A stretch of 64,000 bases of DNA from JBBAEA01 sp041656175 (lineage in GTDB: Bacteria > Myxococcota_A > Bradymonadia > UBA4248), in contig JBBAEA010000002.1 of assembly GCA_041656175.1 (NCBI GenBank), positions 1 to 64,000 of the forward strand, written 5' to 3'. The position numbers were made by a program, and so were the translations under genes. Below, in pieces: positions 1 to 9,158 of this stretch. A model generated the notes under the pieces. The model did no database searches and was not told where the DNA came from. It worked only from the letters and a program-made list of their open reading frames with translations. Position 1 is the stretch's first letter; every line of letters starts with the position of its first letter.

Positions 1-148
1 CATGTCACAAGCTCAAGCGAGCTTGGCTTGGACATGCTCACTGCGAAAGCGAGCCATCAACTCGTAAAACACTTAGTTTTACTCGTTTCGGCCCCTTAGA
101 CGGGGTTTGAAGCGGTAGCCCCAAAAATAAATCAGAGTTTCCTTAAAG
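1..148. repeat. Left-edge hairpins and family A fragment (A1)
   Basis: The stretch downstream of rpsA holds a nested inverted repeat at 1-36 (catgtc...gacatg, with aagctc/gagctt inside). A second small hairpin (gtaaaac/gttttac) follows near 65-85. From about 93 to 145 the sequence matches the right half of dispersed repeat family A and ends in atcagagtttcctt. No gene is visible here. The window edge may cut the element. Confidence 0.5.
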
Positions 149-149
149 G

Positions 150-1931
150 CTACTTTTTCTTTTTTAGTTCAGAGAAAACGTCACCGAAGCTAGCGAATGA
201 ACCTTTAACCTCGCGGTATTCCTCGCTTTTCGCGCCACGTCTATCGCGGCTATCGCGATTATCGCGGCGTTGACGCGGGGCATCATCGTTGTAGCGGCGC
301 GCTGGTTTTTTGCTCGGCGCAGGCGATTCCTCGCCCTCGGCTTTGGTGCTAAGGGTAAGGCGAAGTCGCTCAGTGTCGACGGCGATTACGTGTGCCTCGA
401 CGGTGTCTCCAACGTTTGCGCGGCGCAGCTCTTGGGTTTGCGCGCCAATTTCGCTCAGTGGGAGCAGGGCTACGAGGCCGGGCTCAATTTTTACAAAAAT
501 GCCAAAATCGGCGATGCGTTCAACTATGCCAGTAAGCGGCGTCCCAACGGGGTAGCGTTCCGCGGCGTCATCCCACGGATTGGCCGTTGTATCCTTTAGT
601 GAGAGCCCAATACGTCGCTCTTCTAGGTCAATAGAAAGTATGGAAACCTGCACATTTTGGCCAACTTTAACGACATCGTCTACGCGTTTGAAGCTTCGAT
701 CCCAGCTTAACTCAGATATGTGCACGAGCCCTTCGATGCCAGGGGCGAGTTCGACGAAAGAGCCGAATTTGGTATTGCGGCGCACTATGCCAGGAACTGT
801 GGCGCCAACGACTAGCCATGACTCTGCTTCAATGAAGGGATCTTGCTCTAGCTTTTTCATCGAGAGTGAAAGTTTTGGCCCTTTTGGGCTTTCCTCGATA
901 TTGAGCACGTAAACCATGACTTCTTGGCCAACGGAGAGGAATTCTTTGGGGTTGCCTACGTGTTTAAAAGAGAGTTCCGAGACGTGAATAAGCCCATCGA
1001 GGCCGCCAAGATCGACGAAGACGCCGTAGTCGTGAATCGAGGTGACTGCGCCATTGAGGACGGCACCGACCTTGAGCTTCTCTAGAAGTTCCGCACGCTG
1101 TTGTTTCCTCTCCTCATCCTGCAAAGCTGTTCTAGAGAGAACGATGTCGCGTCCTTTTTTGGAGAACTTAATGATTTTGAAATCATAACTCTTGCCAATG
1201 TGCTCGCTGGGTTCTTGGGTAAACGTTTTTGAGATCTGCGATAGGGGGCAGAAGGCGCGTTGACCCATGACACTAAGCTCGTAGCCACCTTTATTAACGC
1301 CTTTGACCGTGGCTTTCACGGCGAGTCCCGCGTGGTAAGCTTCTTCAAGAGCGTAGTTTCCGGTACTGCGCATGGAGCGAGAAAGATGGATGCCATTTTG
1401 ATTGACGGATACGACTCTGGCCTTGATGGTATCGCCGACGATTTGGCTAAGTTTACCCGTCTCGGGGTTTAGTATTTCAGCTAGCGGCAAGCATGCCTCC
1501 GATTTTGCGCCGATATCTACGTACACAAACTCACTACCGATCTGCACAATGCTGCCCTCGACCACTTGACCAACGCGGCACTTCTTCCTCTCTAGCAAGG
1601 ATTCGTTTTCCTCTAGCAATTCCGAGAAATCCTCCATCGATTCGACTTCGCTAGACTTCGTTTCCTCGATTTCTACGCTAGCCTCAGCAGCCACACGGGC
1701 TGTCTCCAGTTTTTGGGGCTCAACAACGCGTCGCAAACCAAGAGATGCCTGTCCTGTTGCACCCTCTGGTTTCGTGGCAAGTTCGCTCGCATTCTTAGGC
1801 TCTAGCTCTTTTTCACCAGCGTCATTGTCGAGTAGTGCGGAATTTTCAGCCACCTCTTCGGCTTGACGAATTTTTACCGTATCTGGCATCTTTTGTCCTT
1901 GATTTTCCTCATTATGTGAAGACATCACCAT
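150..1931 (-). CDS. rpsA: 30S ribosomal protein S1 (five S1 domains)
   Basis: Encodes 593 aa. Five S1 RNA-binding folds are visible at about residues 120-189, 201-269, 287-359, 375-446 and 461-532. They are preceded by an acidic Ser/Glu-rich N-terminal extension and followed by a basic Arg/Asp/Lys tail ending in four lysines. In the family, S1 binds mRNA on the 30S subunit and helps start translation; E. coli S1 has six domains. The ATG at 1931 is chosen because GGGAGAGA lies just upstream; a TTG further upstream (1964) lacks such a site. It is the last gene of the leftward cluster. The lipoprotein gene at 1976 lies 44 bp upstream and may share its transcript. Domains 3 and 4 are the most canonical; domains 1, 2 and 5 are more divergent. 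Confidence 0.9.
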   Translation of the reverse strand: MVMSSHNEENQGQKMPDTVKIRQAEEVAENSALLDNDAGEKELEPKNASELATKPEGATGQASLGLRRVVEPQKLETARVAAEASVEIEETKSSEVESMEDFSELLEENESLLERKKCRVGQVVEGSIVQIGSEFVYVDIGAKSEACLPLAEILNPETGKLSQIVGDTIKARVVSVNQNGIHLSRSMRSTGNYALEEAYHAGLAVKATVKGVNKGGYELSVMGQRAFCPLSQISKTFTQEPSEHIGKSYDFKIIKFSKKGRDIVLSRTALQDEERKQQRAELLEKLKVGAVLNGAVTSIHDYGVFVDLGGLDGLIHVSELSFKHVGNPKEFLSVGQEVMVYVLNIEESPKGPKLSLSMKKLEQDPFIEAESWLVVGATVPGIVRRNTKFGSFVELAPGIEGLVHISELSWDRSFKRVDDVVKVGQNVQVSILSIDLEERRIGLSLKDTTANPWDDAAERYPVGTPLTGIVERIADFGIFVKIEPGLVALLPLSEIGAQTQELRRANVGDTVEAHVIAVDTERLRLTLSTKAEGEESPAPSKKPARRYNDDAPRQRRDNRDSRDRRGAKSEEYREVKGSFASFGDVFSELKKKK

Positions 1932-1975
1932 AAAATCTCTCCCAATTAGCTCCACTGGAGCCAAGCACCGAAACC

Positions 1976-2413
1976 CTAACGAAGGTTCCTAAGAACTTCG
2001 CTAAGCTCAACCTTTTGTCCTTCATTCATCGCACTGCGTAAACGCTGTTGTGCTTTCGCAAAACGTTGCAGTGCTGCGTCAACGCTATCTTTGGCTTGGG
2101 CGCGAAAAGCATCGCGTTCACCCTCTTCTAGCGCCAAAATCTTCTCATTCAATTTGCGCACTGCAGTGCGATAATTTTCTCCCTGCGCAGCAATTTTCTC
2201 ACGAAGCGTAGATAACGACTGCTGGGGATCTTCATCTACATCCATGCTTTGGCTAAGTTCGTCGAGCACATCGACGAAAGCCTGAACCTCAGGCTCTACG
2301 GCCTGCGCCTGAAGTTGCTCACCATCGCTCGGGCTAGTACATGCGCATAAAAAACTTGCGAGCAAGACCAAGACGAGAAATATTATAGCTTTTGAACTAC
2401 GTCTATTTGACAA
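1976..2413 (-). CDS. Small helical lipoprotein of unknown function
   Basis: Encodes 145 aa. A basic N-terminus and a hydrophobic stretch lead to a lipobox-like LCAC at about residues 22-25, so it is probably a lipidated envelope protein. The mature part is charged, Gln/Glu/Ala-rich and predicted mostly helical, without a recognised domain. The only available start in a sensible place is a TTG at 2413, and no clear Shine-Dalgarno site precedes it, so the start is uncertain. It lies 44 bp upstream of rpsA on the same strand. No function is assigned. Confidence 0.6.
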   Translation of the reverse strand: MSNRRSSKAIIFLVLVLLASFLCACTSPSDGEQLQAQAVEPEVQAFVDVLDELSQSMDVDEDPQQSLSTLREKIAAQGENYRTAVRKLNEKILALEEGERDAFRAQAKDSVDAALQRFAKAQQRLRSAMNEGQKVELSEVLRNLR

Positions 2414-2546
2414 AATAACTGCGCTACCAAAGACGAGGAACCCCCAAAAACCACCCTAATACAGCGAAACGACTTTTACCCTTTAGTACTTCGCTGTCAA
2501 GCTTTATATAGCTTCGCTACGCGAGGCACAGGAAATTTCGATGCTC

Positions 2547-2754
2547 CTAAGAAAACTCTGATTCATTGGGGCTACCGCCCCAAACCCCGTCTAAGGGCTA
2601 TCGCCCTTAGAACCCGCTTTTGTGTGTAGATTATTGAATCTATTAAATTTATTTTGAAAACTCGCCTGACTTTCGTTGTTTTAATCAAGGGCAGGTTTGA
2701 AAGCTGCCCCCTACTAGTTTCGCATTCATCAGAGTCTTTTTTAGGAAACTCTGA
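2547..2754 (-). repeat. Dispersed repeat family A, copy A2 (complete)
   Basis: About 208 bp in reverse orientation. It starts with aaaactctgatt and ends with atcagag, giving short inverted ends. Inside are two GC-rich hairpins (gggctaccgcccc; ggcaggtttgaaagctgcccc) and a run matching the copies at 30.9 kb and 40.6 kb. It lies in the 697-bp gap between secA and the small lipoprotein gene. Confidence 0.75.
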
Positions 2755-2767
2755 AAAAGGAGACATT

Positions 2768-3088
2768 TTCACGACTAGTAATAGTGAATTTCGTTTTACA
2801 AATCCGATATAGTTTTAAACAAAATGAGACATTTTGTAGAGAAGCATAACTTAATAATGCTAATCAAATAAGACAGGTAGAAGATAGAATGACATTTTTC
2901 GAAAAGTACTTAAAAGAATGCTTTCTTTAGTGCCACAGCCGTCCAGGCTGTGGCCGCTTCGCGCGCGGCCTCAGCCGCGACCAATCGCTGACATCCGTGT
3001 CGCGATTGAAGGGAAGGGGGGGTACGGGGGGGAAACATCTTTTCTTTGGCACAAAGAAAAGGGTTTCCCCCCGTGCAAAACTCTCAAA
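2768..3088 (+). repeat. Dispersed repeat family C, copy C1 (with internal module)
   Basis: About 320 bp sharing long stretches with copies at 19.0, 44.5 and 56.8 kb, such as acaaaatgagacattttgta. It contains the optional hairpin-rich module (gccacagccgtccaggctgt onward, about 2930-3010), which is otherwise present only in C4. It closes with a long hairpin (ggggggaaac...gtttcccccc) and the end motif cgtgcaaaactctc. It abuts the secA stop codon (3111) by about 23 bp. Confidence 0.8.
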
Positions 3089-3110
3089 AATATAAGTTTT
3101 AACGCGCTCC

Positions 3111-5999
3111 CTACTCATCTTGACCTTCTTTTATCGCTTCCTTCATCGCCTTGGCAATCGATGGAGGCAATAAGCTAGCCATCGACGCTGCTGCCTTCTT
3201 ATCCACAGCTTTGCTTGATTTGGTCAGCTCGCTCATCATCTCTTTCATACTCGCCGATTTTTTCCCCTTAGCTTTAGTTTTTCGCTTGCTGCGGCTAGCA
3301 TTTGAGACATTCGTCGTCTTTGTTTGTCTACTTTGCGAGGCAGCAGCGCTCTGGCTTTGAGCTTGGCTGCTCTGCGATGAGGCTAGCGATTGCGTTCTTT
3401 GCATTGACGCATTTTGTTCGATAGACATCGTTGCATTCTGTACGTTTTTCGGTTTTTCTTCTTGTTTTGGCGCAAAACGAGGTTTTTCTACCTGTACGCG
3501 GAATACTTGCATCATAGTATTTGATTTAATGCGAAGCATCATCTCTTCAAAGACCGTAAAGGCTTCTCGCTTATATTCTTGCTTGGGATCTTTTTGGGCA
3601 TAGCCGCGTAATCCAATAGCATCACGAAGAGCCGCCATATTATTGAGGTGCTCTCGCCACTGCGTGTCGATTTCGCGTAAAATGAAGCTTTGAGAAAGTT
3701 CCAAAAGCAGATCTTTACCCGTTTTATCTTTATATGGGCTTGCATCCCCCAACTCTTTTTCAAAGACTTCAATAAATTCGTCAAATTGGTCGATTTGCTT
3801 TTGGTATGCTTCTTCGAGTTGTGTCCACATATGCAGTAGGTGGCCATCGCGGTCGCCTCTCCCCAAGTCGGCTCTTGAGGGAACTAATTCAAAGCCACAC
3901 AAGGGCGTCATCGCCTTGATCAACGAATCGAAATCCCAGTCTTCATACATCACGCCTACGTCCATGAACTTATCGGCTTGCGCGATCAAAACGTCCTCAA
4001 ACGCATCCAACAACTCATCCTCAAGCGTATACCCCTCAAGGATACGAAGTCGTAAGCCATATATCGCCTTACGCTGCGCGTTCATTACGTCGTCGTATTC
4101 CAAAACGTTTTTTCGATAGTCGAAATTTCGCCCTTCAACGCGCTTTTGCGCCCCTTCGATTGCACGCGTCACCATTCCCGCTTCAATGGGAACACCCGCT
4201 TCCATCCCCATACGCTCCATCATACCCGATAAACGCTCAGCCCCAAATATGCGCATTAAATCATCTTCCAAAGACAGGAAGAAGCGCGAAGCTCCGGGGT
4301 CGCCTTGGCGTCCCGCGCGTCCTCGCAACTGATTATCGATGCGGCGCGACTCGTGTCGTTCTGTCCCTAAAATAAACAAGCCCCCCGCTTCAATAACCTC
4401 GCGTTTCTCGTCGGCACACGCTTCTACAAACCTACGCCGCGCCGCAAAAAACTCCTCCCCCTCATCGGTGCCAACTTCCTGGCGCGCCATGAAGCTAGGG
4501 TTTCCGCCGAGTAAAATATCAGTACCACGCCCCGCCATATTGGTGGCTATCGTCACCGCGCCCTTGCGCCCCGCTTGCGCGATAATTTCGGCTTCACGCT
4601 TATGATTCTTAGCGTTTAGGACGTTGTGCACAATACCCTTTTTCTCCAAAACCTTCGAAATAACCTCGCTCTTCTCTACGTTCACCGTACCCACTAGCGC
4701 GGGCTGACCCGATTTCTGGCACTCCTCGATTTGCTTCACGATCGCCGCGATCTTTTCGCGCTCCGTCCTATACACCACGTCCTGCAAATCCTTGCGAACA
4801 CAGGTTTCATTCGTCGGTATCGAAACGACGTCTAGCTTATAAATCTTTTTGAACTCCTCGGCTTCCGTATCCGCCGTACCCGTCATACCCGCTAGCTTAT
4901 CGTACATGCGAAAATAGTTTTGGAAGGTGATCGTCGCCAGTGTCTGGCTCTCGGATTGGATCTCTACCCCTTCCTTTGCCTCGATCGCTTGGTGCAAACC
5001 ATCCGACCAACGCCGTCCAGGCATCAAACGCCCCGTAAAATCATCGACAATAATAACCTTACCCCCATCAACCACATAGTTCTGATCGCGTTTATACAAG
5101 GTATGCGCTTGCAACGCCTTGTTCACATGATGCAAATACTCAATATATTTGGGCTCATAAATATTATCCACCCCCAAGTGCTTCTCGATCTTCTCAATCC
5201 CCGTTTCGTTGAGCGCCACCGACTGCTGCTTCTCATCCACGCTGTAGTCCTCATCGCGCTTCAAAAACGGCACCATCTTATTAATCGCAAAATAGAGCTC
5301 AAGATCCTGCTCAATCTGCCCCGAAATAATCAACGGCGTTCGCGCCTCATCAATTAATATAGAGTCCACCTCATCGACTATCGCATACGCCAAATCGCGC
5401 TGCACATAGTCCTCAATCCGAAACTTCATATTATCGCGCAGATAATCAAAGCCAAACTCATTATTCGTACCGTAAGTAATATCCGACGCATACGATTTAT
5501 GCCTATCGGCGTTGGGCATATCGGTCAAAATCTTACCCACCGAAAGCCCCAGAAACTTATAAATTTTCCCCATCCAGTCCGCGTCTCGGTCGGCTAAATA
5601 ATCGTTCACCGTCACAAGATGCGCCCCCCTACCCAAAAGCGCATTCAAATACAAAGGACAAGTCGCCACCAGCGTCTTACCCTCACCCGTTTTCATCTCC
5701 GCAATCATCCCCCGATGCAGCACCACCCCACCAATCATCTGCACATCATAATGCCGCATCTCCAGCACACGCTTACTCGCCTCACGCACCACCGCAAACG
5801 CTTCCGGAATCAGACTATCTAACGGCTCTCCATTAGCTAAACGCTCCTTAAAAACCGGCGTTTTCCCCTTCAGCTCATCATCACTTAGCGCCGAAATCTC
5901 ACTCTCCCACGCATTGATTTGAACCACTAGTGGCTGAATCTTACGCATCATTCGCTGATGACTCGTACCAAAAATTCGCTTAATTAAACCGCCAAACAT
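3111..5999 (-). CDS. secA: Protein translocase ATPase SecA
   Basis: Encodes 962 aa. SecA is the motor that drives preproteins through SecYEG. Visible motifs are the Walker A region MKTGEGKT, the Walker B/DEAD-like VDEVDSILIDEARTPL, GTNNEFGFDYLRDNM and helicase motif VI QLRGRAGRQGDPG. The C-terminal 100 residues are a Gln/Ser/Lys-rich linker ending in DE; the usual Cys-rich zinc-binding tail (CxCxS...CH/C) is missing. The ATG at 5999 begins MFGGLIKRIFG, the usual SecA N-terminus, with GAGGCACAGGA upstream; a start at 6053 is unlikely. Length exceeds E. coli SecA (901 aa) mainly through the C-terminal linker. A family B repeat separates it from pyrH. Confidence 0.97.
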   Translation of the reverse strand: MFGGLIKRIFGTSHQRMMRKIQPLVVQINAWESEISALSDDELKGKTPVFKERLANGEPLDSLIPEAFAVVREASKRVLEMRHYDVQMIGGVVLHRGMIAEMKTGEGKTLVATCPLYLNALLGRGAHLVTVNDYLADRDADWMGKIYKFLGLSVGKILTDMPNADRHKSYASDITYGTNNEFGFDYLRDNMKFRIEDYVQRDLAYAIVDEVDSILIDEARTPLIISGQIEQDLELYFAINKMVPFLKRDEDYSVDEKQQSVALNETGIEKIEKHLGVDNIYEPKYIEYLHHVNKALQAHTLYKRDQNYVVDGGKVIIVDDFTGRLMPGRRWSDGLHQAIEAKEGVEIQSESQTLATITFQNYFRMYDKLAGMTGTADTEAEEFKKIYKLDVVSIPTNETCVRKDLQDVVYRTEREKIAAIVKQIEECQKSGQPALVGTVNVEKSEVISKVLEKKGIVHNVLNAKNHKREAEIIAQAGRKGAVTIATNMAGRGTDILLGGNPSFMARQEVGTDEGEEFFAARRRFVEACADEKREVIEAGGLFILGTERHESRRIDNQLRGRAGRQGDPGASRFFLSLEDDLMRIFGAERLSGMMERMGMEAGVPIEAGMVTRAIEGAQKRVEGRNFDYRKNVLEYDDVMNAQRKAIYGLRLRILEGYTLEDELLDAFEDVLIAQADKFMDVGVMYEDWDFDSLIKAMTPLCGFELVPSRADLGRGDRDGHLLHMWTQLEEAYQKQIDQFDEFIEVFEKELGDASPYKDKTGKDLLLELSQSFILREIDTQWREHLNNMAALRDAIGLRGYAQKDPKQEYKREAFTVFEEMMLRIKSNTMMQVFRVQVEKPRFAPKQEEKPKNVQNATMSIEQNASMQRTQSLASSQSSQAQSQSAAASQSRQTKTTNVSNASRSKRKTKAKGKKSASMKEMMSELTKSSKAVDKKAAASMASLLPPSIAKAMKEAIKEGQDE

Positions 6000-6133
6000 G
6001 TCCTGTGCCTCATGCCTCGAAACAAAACTCAACCCTGTGCAGAGCCGAAACAAAGCTGCTAAGTTATAGACACCGACTAGCCGTTGTCAAATATCTACAC
6101 GCAGCTATTTGCAAAAATAAGTTAGCAAGCTCT

Positions 6134-6285
6134 TTTGGGGGGCTCCGCCACCCCTACGCGCGGGCTTCTTCGTAAAATGCACAATTCGCATAAATAAAAT
6201 GCGATGTGTGAGCTCAAACCGCTCATCCATCGCATTTTATATGCTCATTGCGCCTTTTACTCAGCGATCCCGCGCTACCCCCCCC
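6134..6285. repeat. Dispersed palindromic repeat family B, copy B1
   Basis: About 150 bp in the 314-bp gap between secA and pyrH. The outer ends are ggggggctccgccacccc with tacgcgcgggctt on one side and gatcccgcgctacccccc on the other. The inner arms aaaatgcgatg and catcgcattttat are complementary, so the whole unit can fold as one long interrupted hairpin. Confidence 0.8.
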
Positions 6286-6313
6286 TTACGCGTTGCATGC
6301 TTGTCACTTCATA

Positions 6314-6997
6314 TTATTTCACCAAAGTCGATTTTTGCTCAGAGCTAATCACTTCGTCGAATTCACCCAAATCGTCGACGCTACAAACACGAAGCGACAA
6401 TCCGTTCTCGCGACAAAGCGTCATAGCAGTGAGATCCATAACGGCGAGTTTTTGTTCTAGGACTTCATCGAATGAAATTCGGCTAAAGCGTTTTGCGTTG
6501 GGGTTTTTATGGGGATCGCTATCGTATATTCCGTCTACTTTTGTAGCTTTTAGCAGTAAATCTGCCTTTAATTCCAGTGCCCTTAGGGCAGCAGCCGAAT
6601 CTGTCGTAAAATAGGGGTTGGAAGTTCCACCAGCTACCAAAACAACCGTACCCGCCGCAAGGTAGTTCCTCGCTTTGCTAATACAGTAATCACTTGCCAT
6701 GGAGGGTACAGCACTCATGGCGAGTGCATCTACTCCTGCAATGCGTAGTGCTTCAGCCAAAGCCATAGAGTTTATCACCGTGGCCATCATGCCCATTTGA
6801 TCAGCATAAGAACGATCCCAAGTACTGGCGAATTTTCCACGCATAATGTTGCCACCGCCCGTAACTATCGCCAATTCATGTCCACTTTGGTGAATTTTTT
6901 TAATAAGATTTGCAAAATGGGCTAAGGCTTCTGCATCTAGCCCAAGACCTGTTTTACCACCCAAAACCTCACCACTAAATTTGAGTAAAACACGCAT
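6314..6997 (-). CDS. pyrH: Uridylate (UMP) kinase
   Basis: Encodes 227 aa of the amino-acid-kinase fold. It phosphorylates UMP to UDP in pyrimidine nucleotide synthesis in the cytosol. The N-terminal KFSGEVLGG is the phosphate-binding lysine motif. VTGGGNIMRG, the DQMGMMATVINSMAL helix, AGGTSNPYFTTDSAAALRA and KATKVDGIYDSDP are the classical PyrH blocks. The length is slightly below the usual 235-245 aa. The start ATG at 6997 is preceded by AGGA at 8 nt. The upstream gene on the same strand is an unrelated beta-barrel candidate, so the common pyrH-frr pairing is not present here. Confidence 0.96.
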   Translation of the reverse strand: MRVLLKFSGEVLGGKTGLGLDAEALAHFANLIKKIHQSGHELAIVTGGGNIMRGKFASTWDRSYADQMGMMATVINSMALAEALRIAGVDALAMSAVPSMASDYCISKARNYLAAGTVVLVAGGTSNPYFTTDSAAALRALELKADLLLKATKVDGIYDSDPHKNPNAKRFSRISFDEVLEQKLAVMDLTAMTLCRENGLSLRVCSVDDLGEFDEVISSEQKSTLVK

Positions 6998-7044
6998 TTA
7001 TATTTTCCTATTCAATCACAGCTTGGTCAAAGCCAATGCAATTT

Positions 7045-7698
7045 TTACGGCACAGTGAAAATGACGCTAGCACCAGCTTGCCAGAGCACCGCTTTGAATA
7101 CATCTTTGTTTTCATCGACTATGGAAGCATAAACGTTGACTTCAGGCAACAGCGTAATGCCAGGCGCTAGGCGCAGAGGGAGCCCTAGCATAAGACCTGT
7201 ATAAAATGCAGAACTTCCCCATATTTCTGTGCGTTCATCAGTTTTTGGAACATAAATACCAAGAAACTTCGGTCCAAAGCTGATTCCGACGAAAGGATTA
7301 ATATGGTATTCCATATAAACGGGAAGCTGAAAAGACAGAACGTGTGATGACGGATCATCCATGCCACCGGTACGAACCCATTGGTAGCCTGCCTCTAGCC
7401 CTAGACTTAGATCGAAATTTCCGCGTAAAAGCTGGTATTTGGCACCAATTTGGGCTCCTAAAAAATTGAGCTTTAGTCCAATATCGAAATTATCGGCAAC
7501 ACCGTAGCGTATGGCTGCCTCGAAGTTGGGATCTGTCGATGCACTAGTATTTTTGCCATCGCCCCCTGCGCCAGACGCGTTGATTGCCCATTGTATTTCA
7601 CCTTTTTCGACAGTAGCAGGCAATTGCATTGTGCTCACTGATGCACAAGCACTGAGAAAAAAGACAAAGAATAAGATAGGGAAGAGAATTCTTTTCAT
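7045..7698 (-). CDS. Lipoprotein with predicted outer-membrane beta-barrel
   Basis: Encodes 217 aa. The signal peptide ends in FFLSAC (lipobox), so the mature N-terminus is likely a lipidated Cys. The rest is a series of alternating amphipathic strands rich in Gly and aromatics (for example IGLKLNFLGAQIGAKYQLL and VGISFGPKFLGIYVP), ending in VIFTVP. This looks like a small beta-barrel or an outer-membrane-associated beta protein of the kind common in Myxococcota. No specific family is recognised. It lies 47 bp upstream of pyrH and may be co-transcribed with it. The Shine-Dalgarno site before the ATG is weak. Confidence 0.65.
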   Translation of the reverse strand: MKRILFPILFFVFFLSACASVSTMQLPATVEKGEIQWAINASGAGGDGKNTSASTDPNFEAAIRYGVADNFDIGLKLNFLGAQIGAKYQLLRGNFDLSLGLEAGYQWVRTGGMDDPSSHVLSFQLPVYMEYHINPFVGISFGPKFLGIYVPKTDERTEIWGSSAFYTGLMLGLPLRLAPGITLLPEVNVYASIVDENKDVFKAVLWQAGASVIFTVP

Positions 7699-7755
7699 GA
7701 TATAAGCTAAATGCCGTTTTATAGTAAAATCGCTTTGCGCAGTGTTCTAGAGTTA

Positions 7756-7905
7756 GGGGGGTAGCGCAAGATCACCCTCATGATCGGTGCCTGAGCGTAT
7801 TTTATGCATTGGATGCGCGATATGAGCGCATACAATGCATAAAATCTAACGCGAAGCCACCGATCATGAGGGAAGCTTGCGCGTAGGGGGGATATCCCCC
7901 CACAA
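7756..7905. repeat. Dispersed palindromic repeat family B, copy B2
   Basis: About 150 bp, inverted relative to B1 (gggggtagcgcaagatca at one end, gcttgcgcgtagggggg at the other). The inner arms catgatcggtg and caccgatcatg pair exactly, and a second nested pair attttatgcattg / caatgcataaaat pairs as well. Both arm sequences differ from those of other copies while staying complementary. Confidence 0.85.
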
Positions 7906-7954
7906 AAAAAAACATATACTAAATAACTGGCTCCATTGCGCAAAAAAGCTGCAA

Positions 7955-9064
7955 CTACTTGAATTTAATAAACAATAACAGAGCTAATAAAATAACAAGC
8001 AGGAACAAAATGGCGGCAATGAGCAGTTTTAATACCTTACCGTGGGAGTTGACAGCAGATTTACTGTGGGCCTCGCTTGGGAGATTTTGGTAGGGCGAAA
8101 TGGAGAAGTTCTGGGCAGAACTCGTGGGCGGAGCAGTGTAGGGTGCGGGCGCTTGCGGAATATTAACAGGTGGGGGAGGCGCTTGCTGCGCTTTAGCCTG
8201 TTCGGCGATGGCTTGCCTCCTAGCTAGCTCCTGCTGCTCAGCAATCGAAAGACTGGAAGGCGATGGGTTTGCGGGAGGCATAGGACTGATGGGTGGCGTA
8301 GCGGGTGCAGGCGCTGGTGGAACTTTAGCCATTTGAGGACTGGGGTTGTAAGCAGCCCTAACTTGCGGTGCTTGGCGCGGCGGCTCGAAAGGGTGATGTG
8401 GGAGCGGTGGCTGTTCGTGGCGAATTTGCGGTTTGGGAGTGGGAACAGATACATGCGGGATAGGCGCGTTTGTGGGAGGCTGTACAGTGGATTTGGGCGA
8501 CATCACGGGTGCGTGGCTTTGTGATTCGGGTACGAAATAGTCCACAACAGCCTTGATGTCAGCGGGCATTTGGTAGTTAATGACGCGGGGATCGTCAATA
8601 AAAGCGAAGTAGGACTCTGGAAATTCCTCAAACTCCATCTCCTGCCCATCGTCGCTATAAATACGCGGCGGTTGCACAGGACGCGTTTGGCGCAGCTCTT
8701 CTGTAAAAAGTAAAACCGCTTGCTCCTCGCCTGTATCGGGGTGCGAGTAAGGCGCATAAAAGCTATGAATGAAAGCATCGGAAGCGAAATTCGCAACCAT
8801 ATTGGCTTGGTTCACAACAGGTGGCGAGCATTTTAGCAATATGACATGCACACCTAGCGCTAGAATCTGGTTCAACCAATTGACCCAGTCACGTACACCG
8901 CAAGAGTTAATGCGCTCAATCTCAGATAATTCAATCAGTAGCAGCCTACCTTGAATTTGTGATAACAAATTAACGAGTAGGTTATCCTCATCTAAAATGC
9001 CTTGCAATTTTAGGTAAGTGTAACCATTTCCAGCGGTTAGTGTTGGTATAAATTTACGTTGCAT
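7955..9064 (-). CDS. STAS-like domain protein with Pro-rich linker and C-terminal membrane anchor
   Basis: Encodes 369 aa. Residues about 1-110 look like a STAS (anti-sigma antagonist) fold: a beta strand with LLLIELSEIERINSCGVRDW in the position of the usual DLSxVxxIDSSGL segment, where a Ser or Thr can be phosphorylated. Residues about 185-340 form a Pro/Ala-rich low-complexity linker. A single hydrophobic helix (LLIAAILFLLVILLALLLF) ends the protein with a short KFK tail, so it is likely tail-anchored with the STAS part in the cytosol. It may sense or partner with a kinase or sigma regulator, but none is adjacent. The ATG at 9064 has GGGAC about 9 nt upstream. Confidence 0.6.
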   Translation of the reverse strand: MQRKFIPTLTAGNGYTYLKLQGILDEDNLLVNLLSQIQGRLLLIELSEIERINSCGVRDWVNWLNQILALGVHVILLKCSPPVVNQANMVANFASDAFIHSFYAPYSHPDTGEEQAVLLFTEELRQTRPVQPPRIYSDDGQEMEFEEFPESYFAFIDDPRVINYQMPADIKAVVDYFVPESQSHAPVMSPKSTVQPPTNAPIPHVSVPTPKPQIRHEQPPLPHHPFEPPRQAPQVRAAYNPSPQMAKVPPAPAPATPPISPMPPANPSPSSLSIAEQQELARRQAIAEQAKAQQAPPPPVNIPQAPAPYTAPPTSSAQNFSISPYQNLPSEAHSKSAVNSHGKVLKLLIAAILFLLVILLALLLFIKFK

Positions 9065-9158
9065 GAATAATGTCCCGCGTACATGGTCTGTGTTCGCAAC
9101 ATCGAAAGAGCCCCCCCCCAGCGAGTCTAACAGGAATTACGAAGTGAAGCAAAATCAA

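Noticed and set aside
2414..3110. A small gene in the 697-bp gap before secA
   Set aside because: The gap is nearly filled by repeats A2 and C1, and the frames there follow those repeats.
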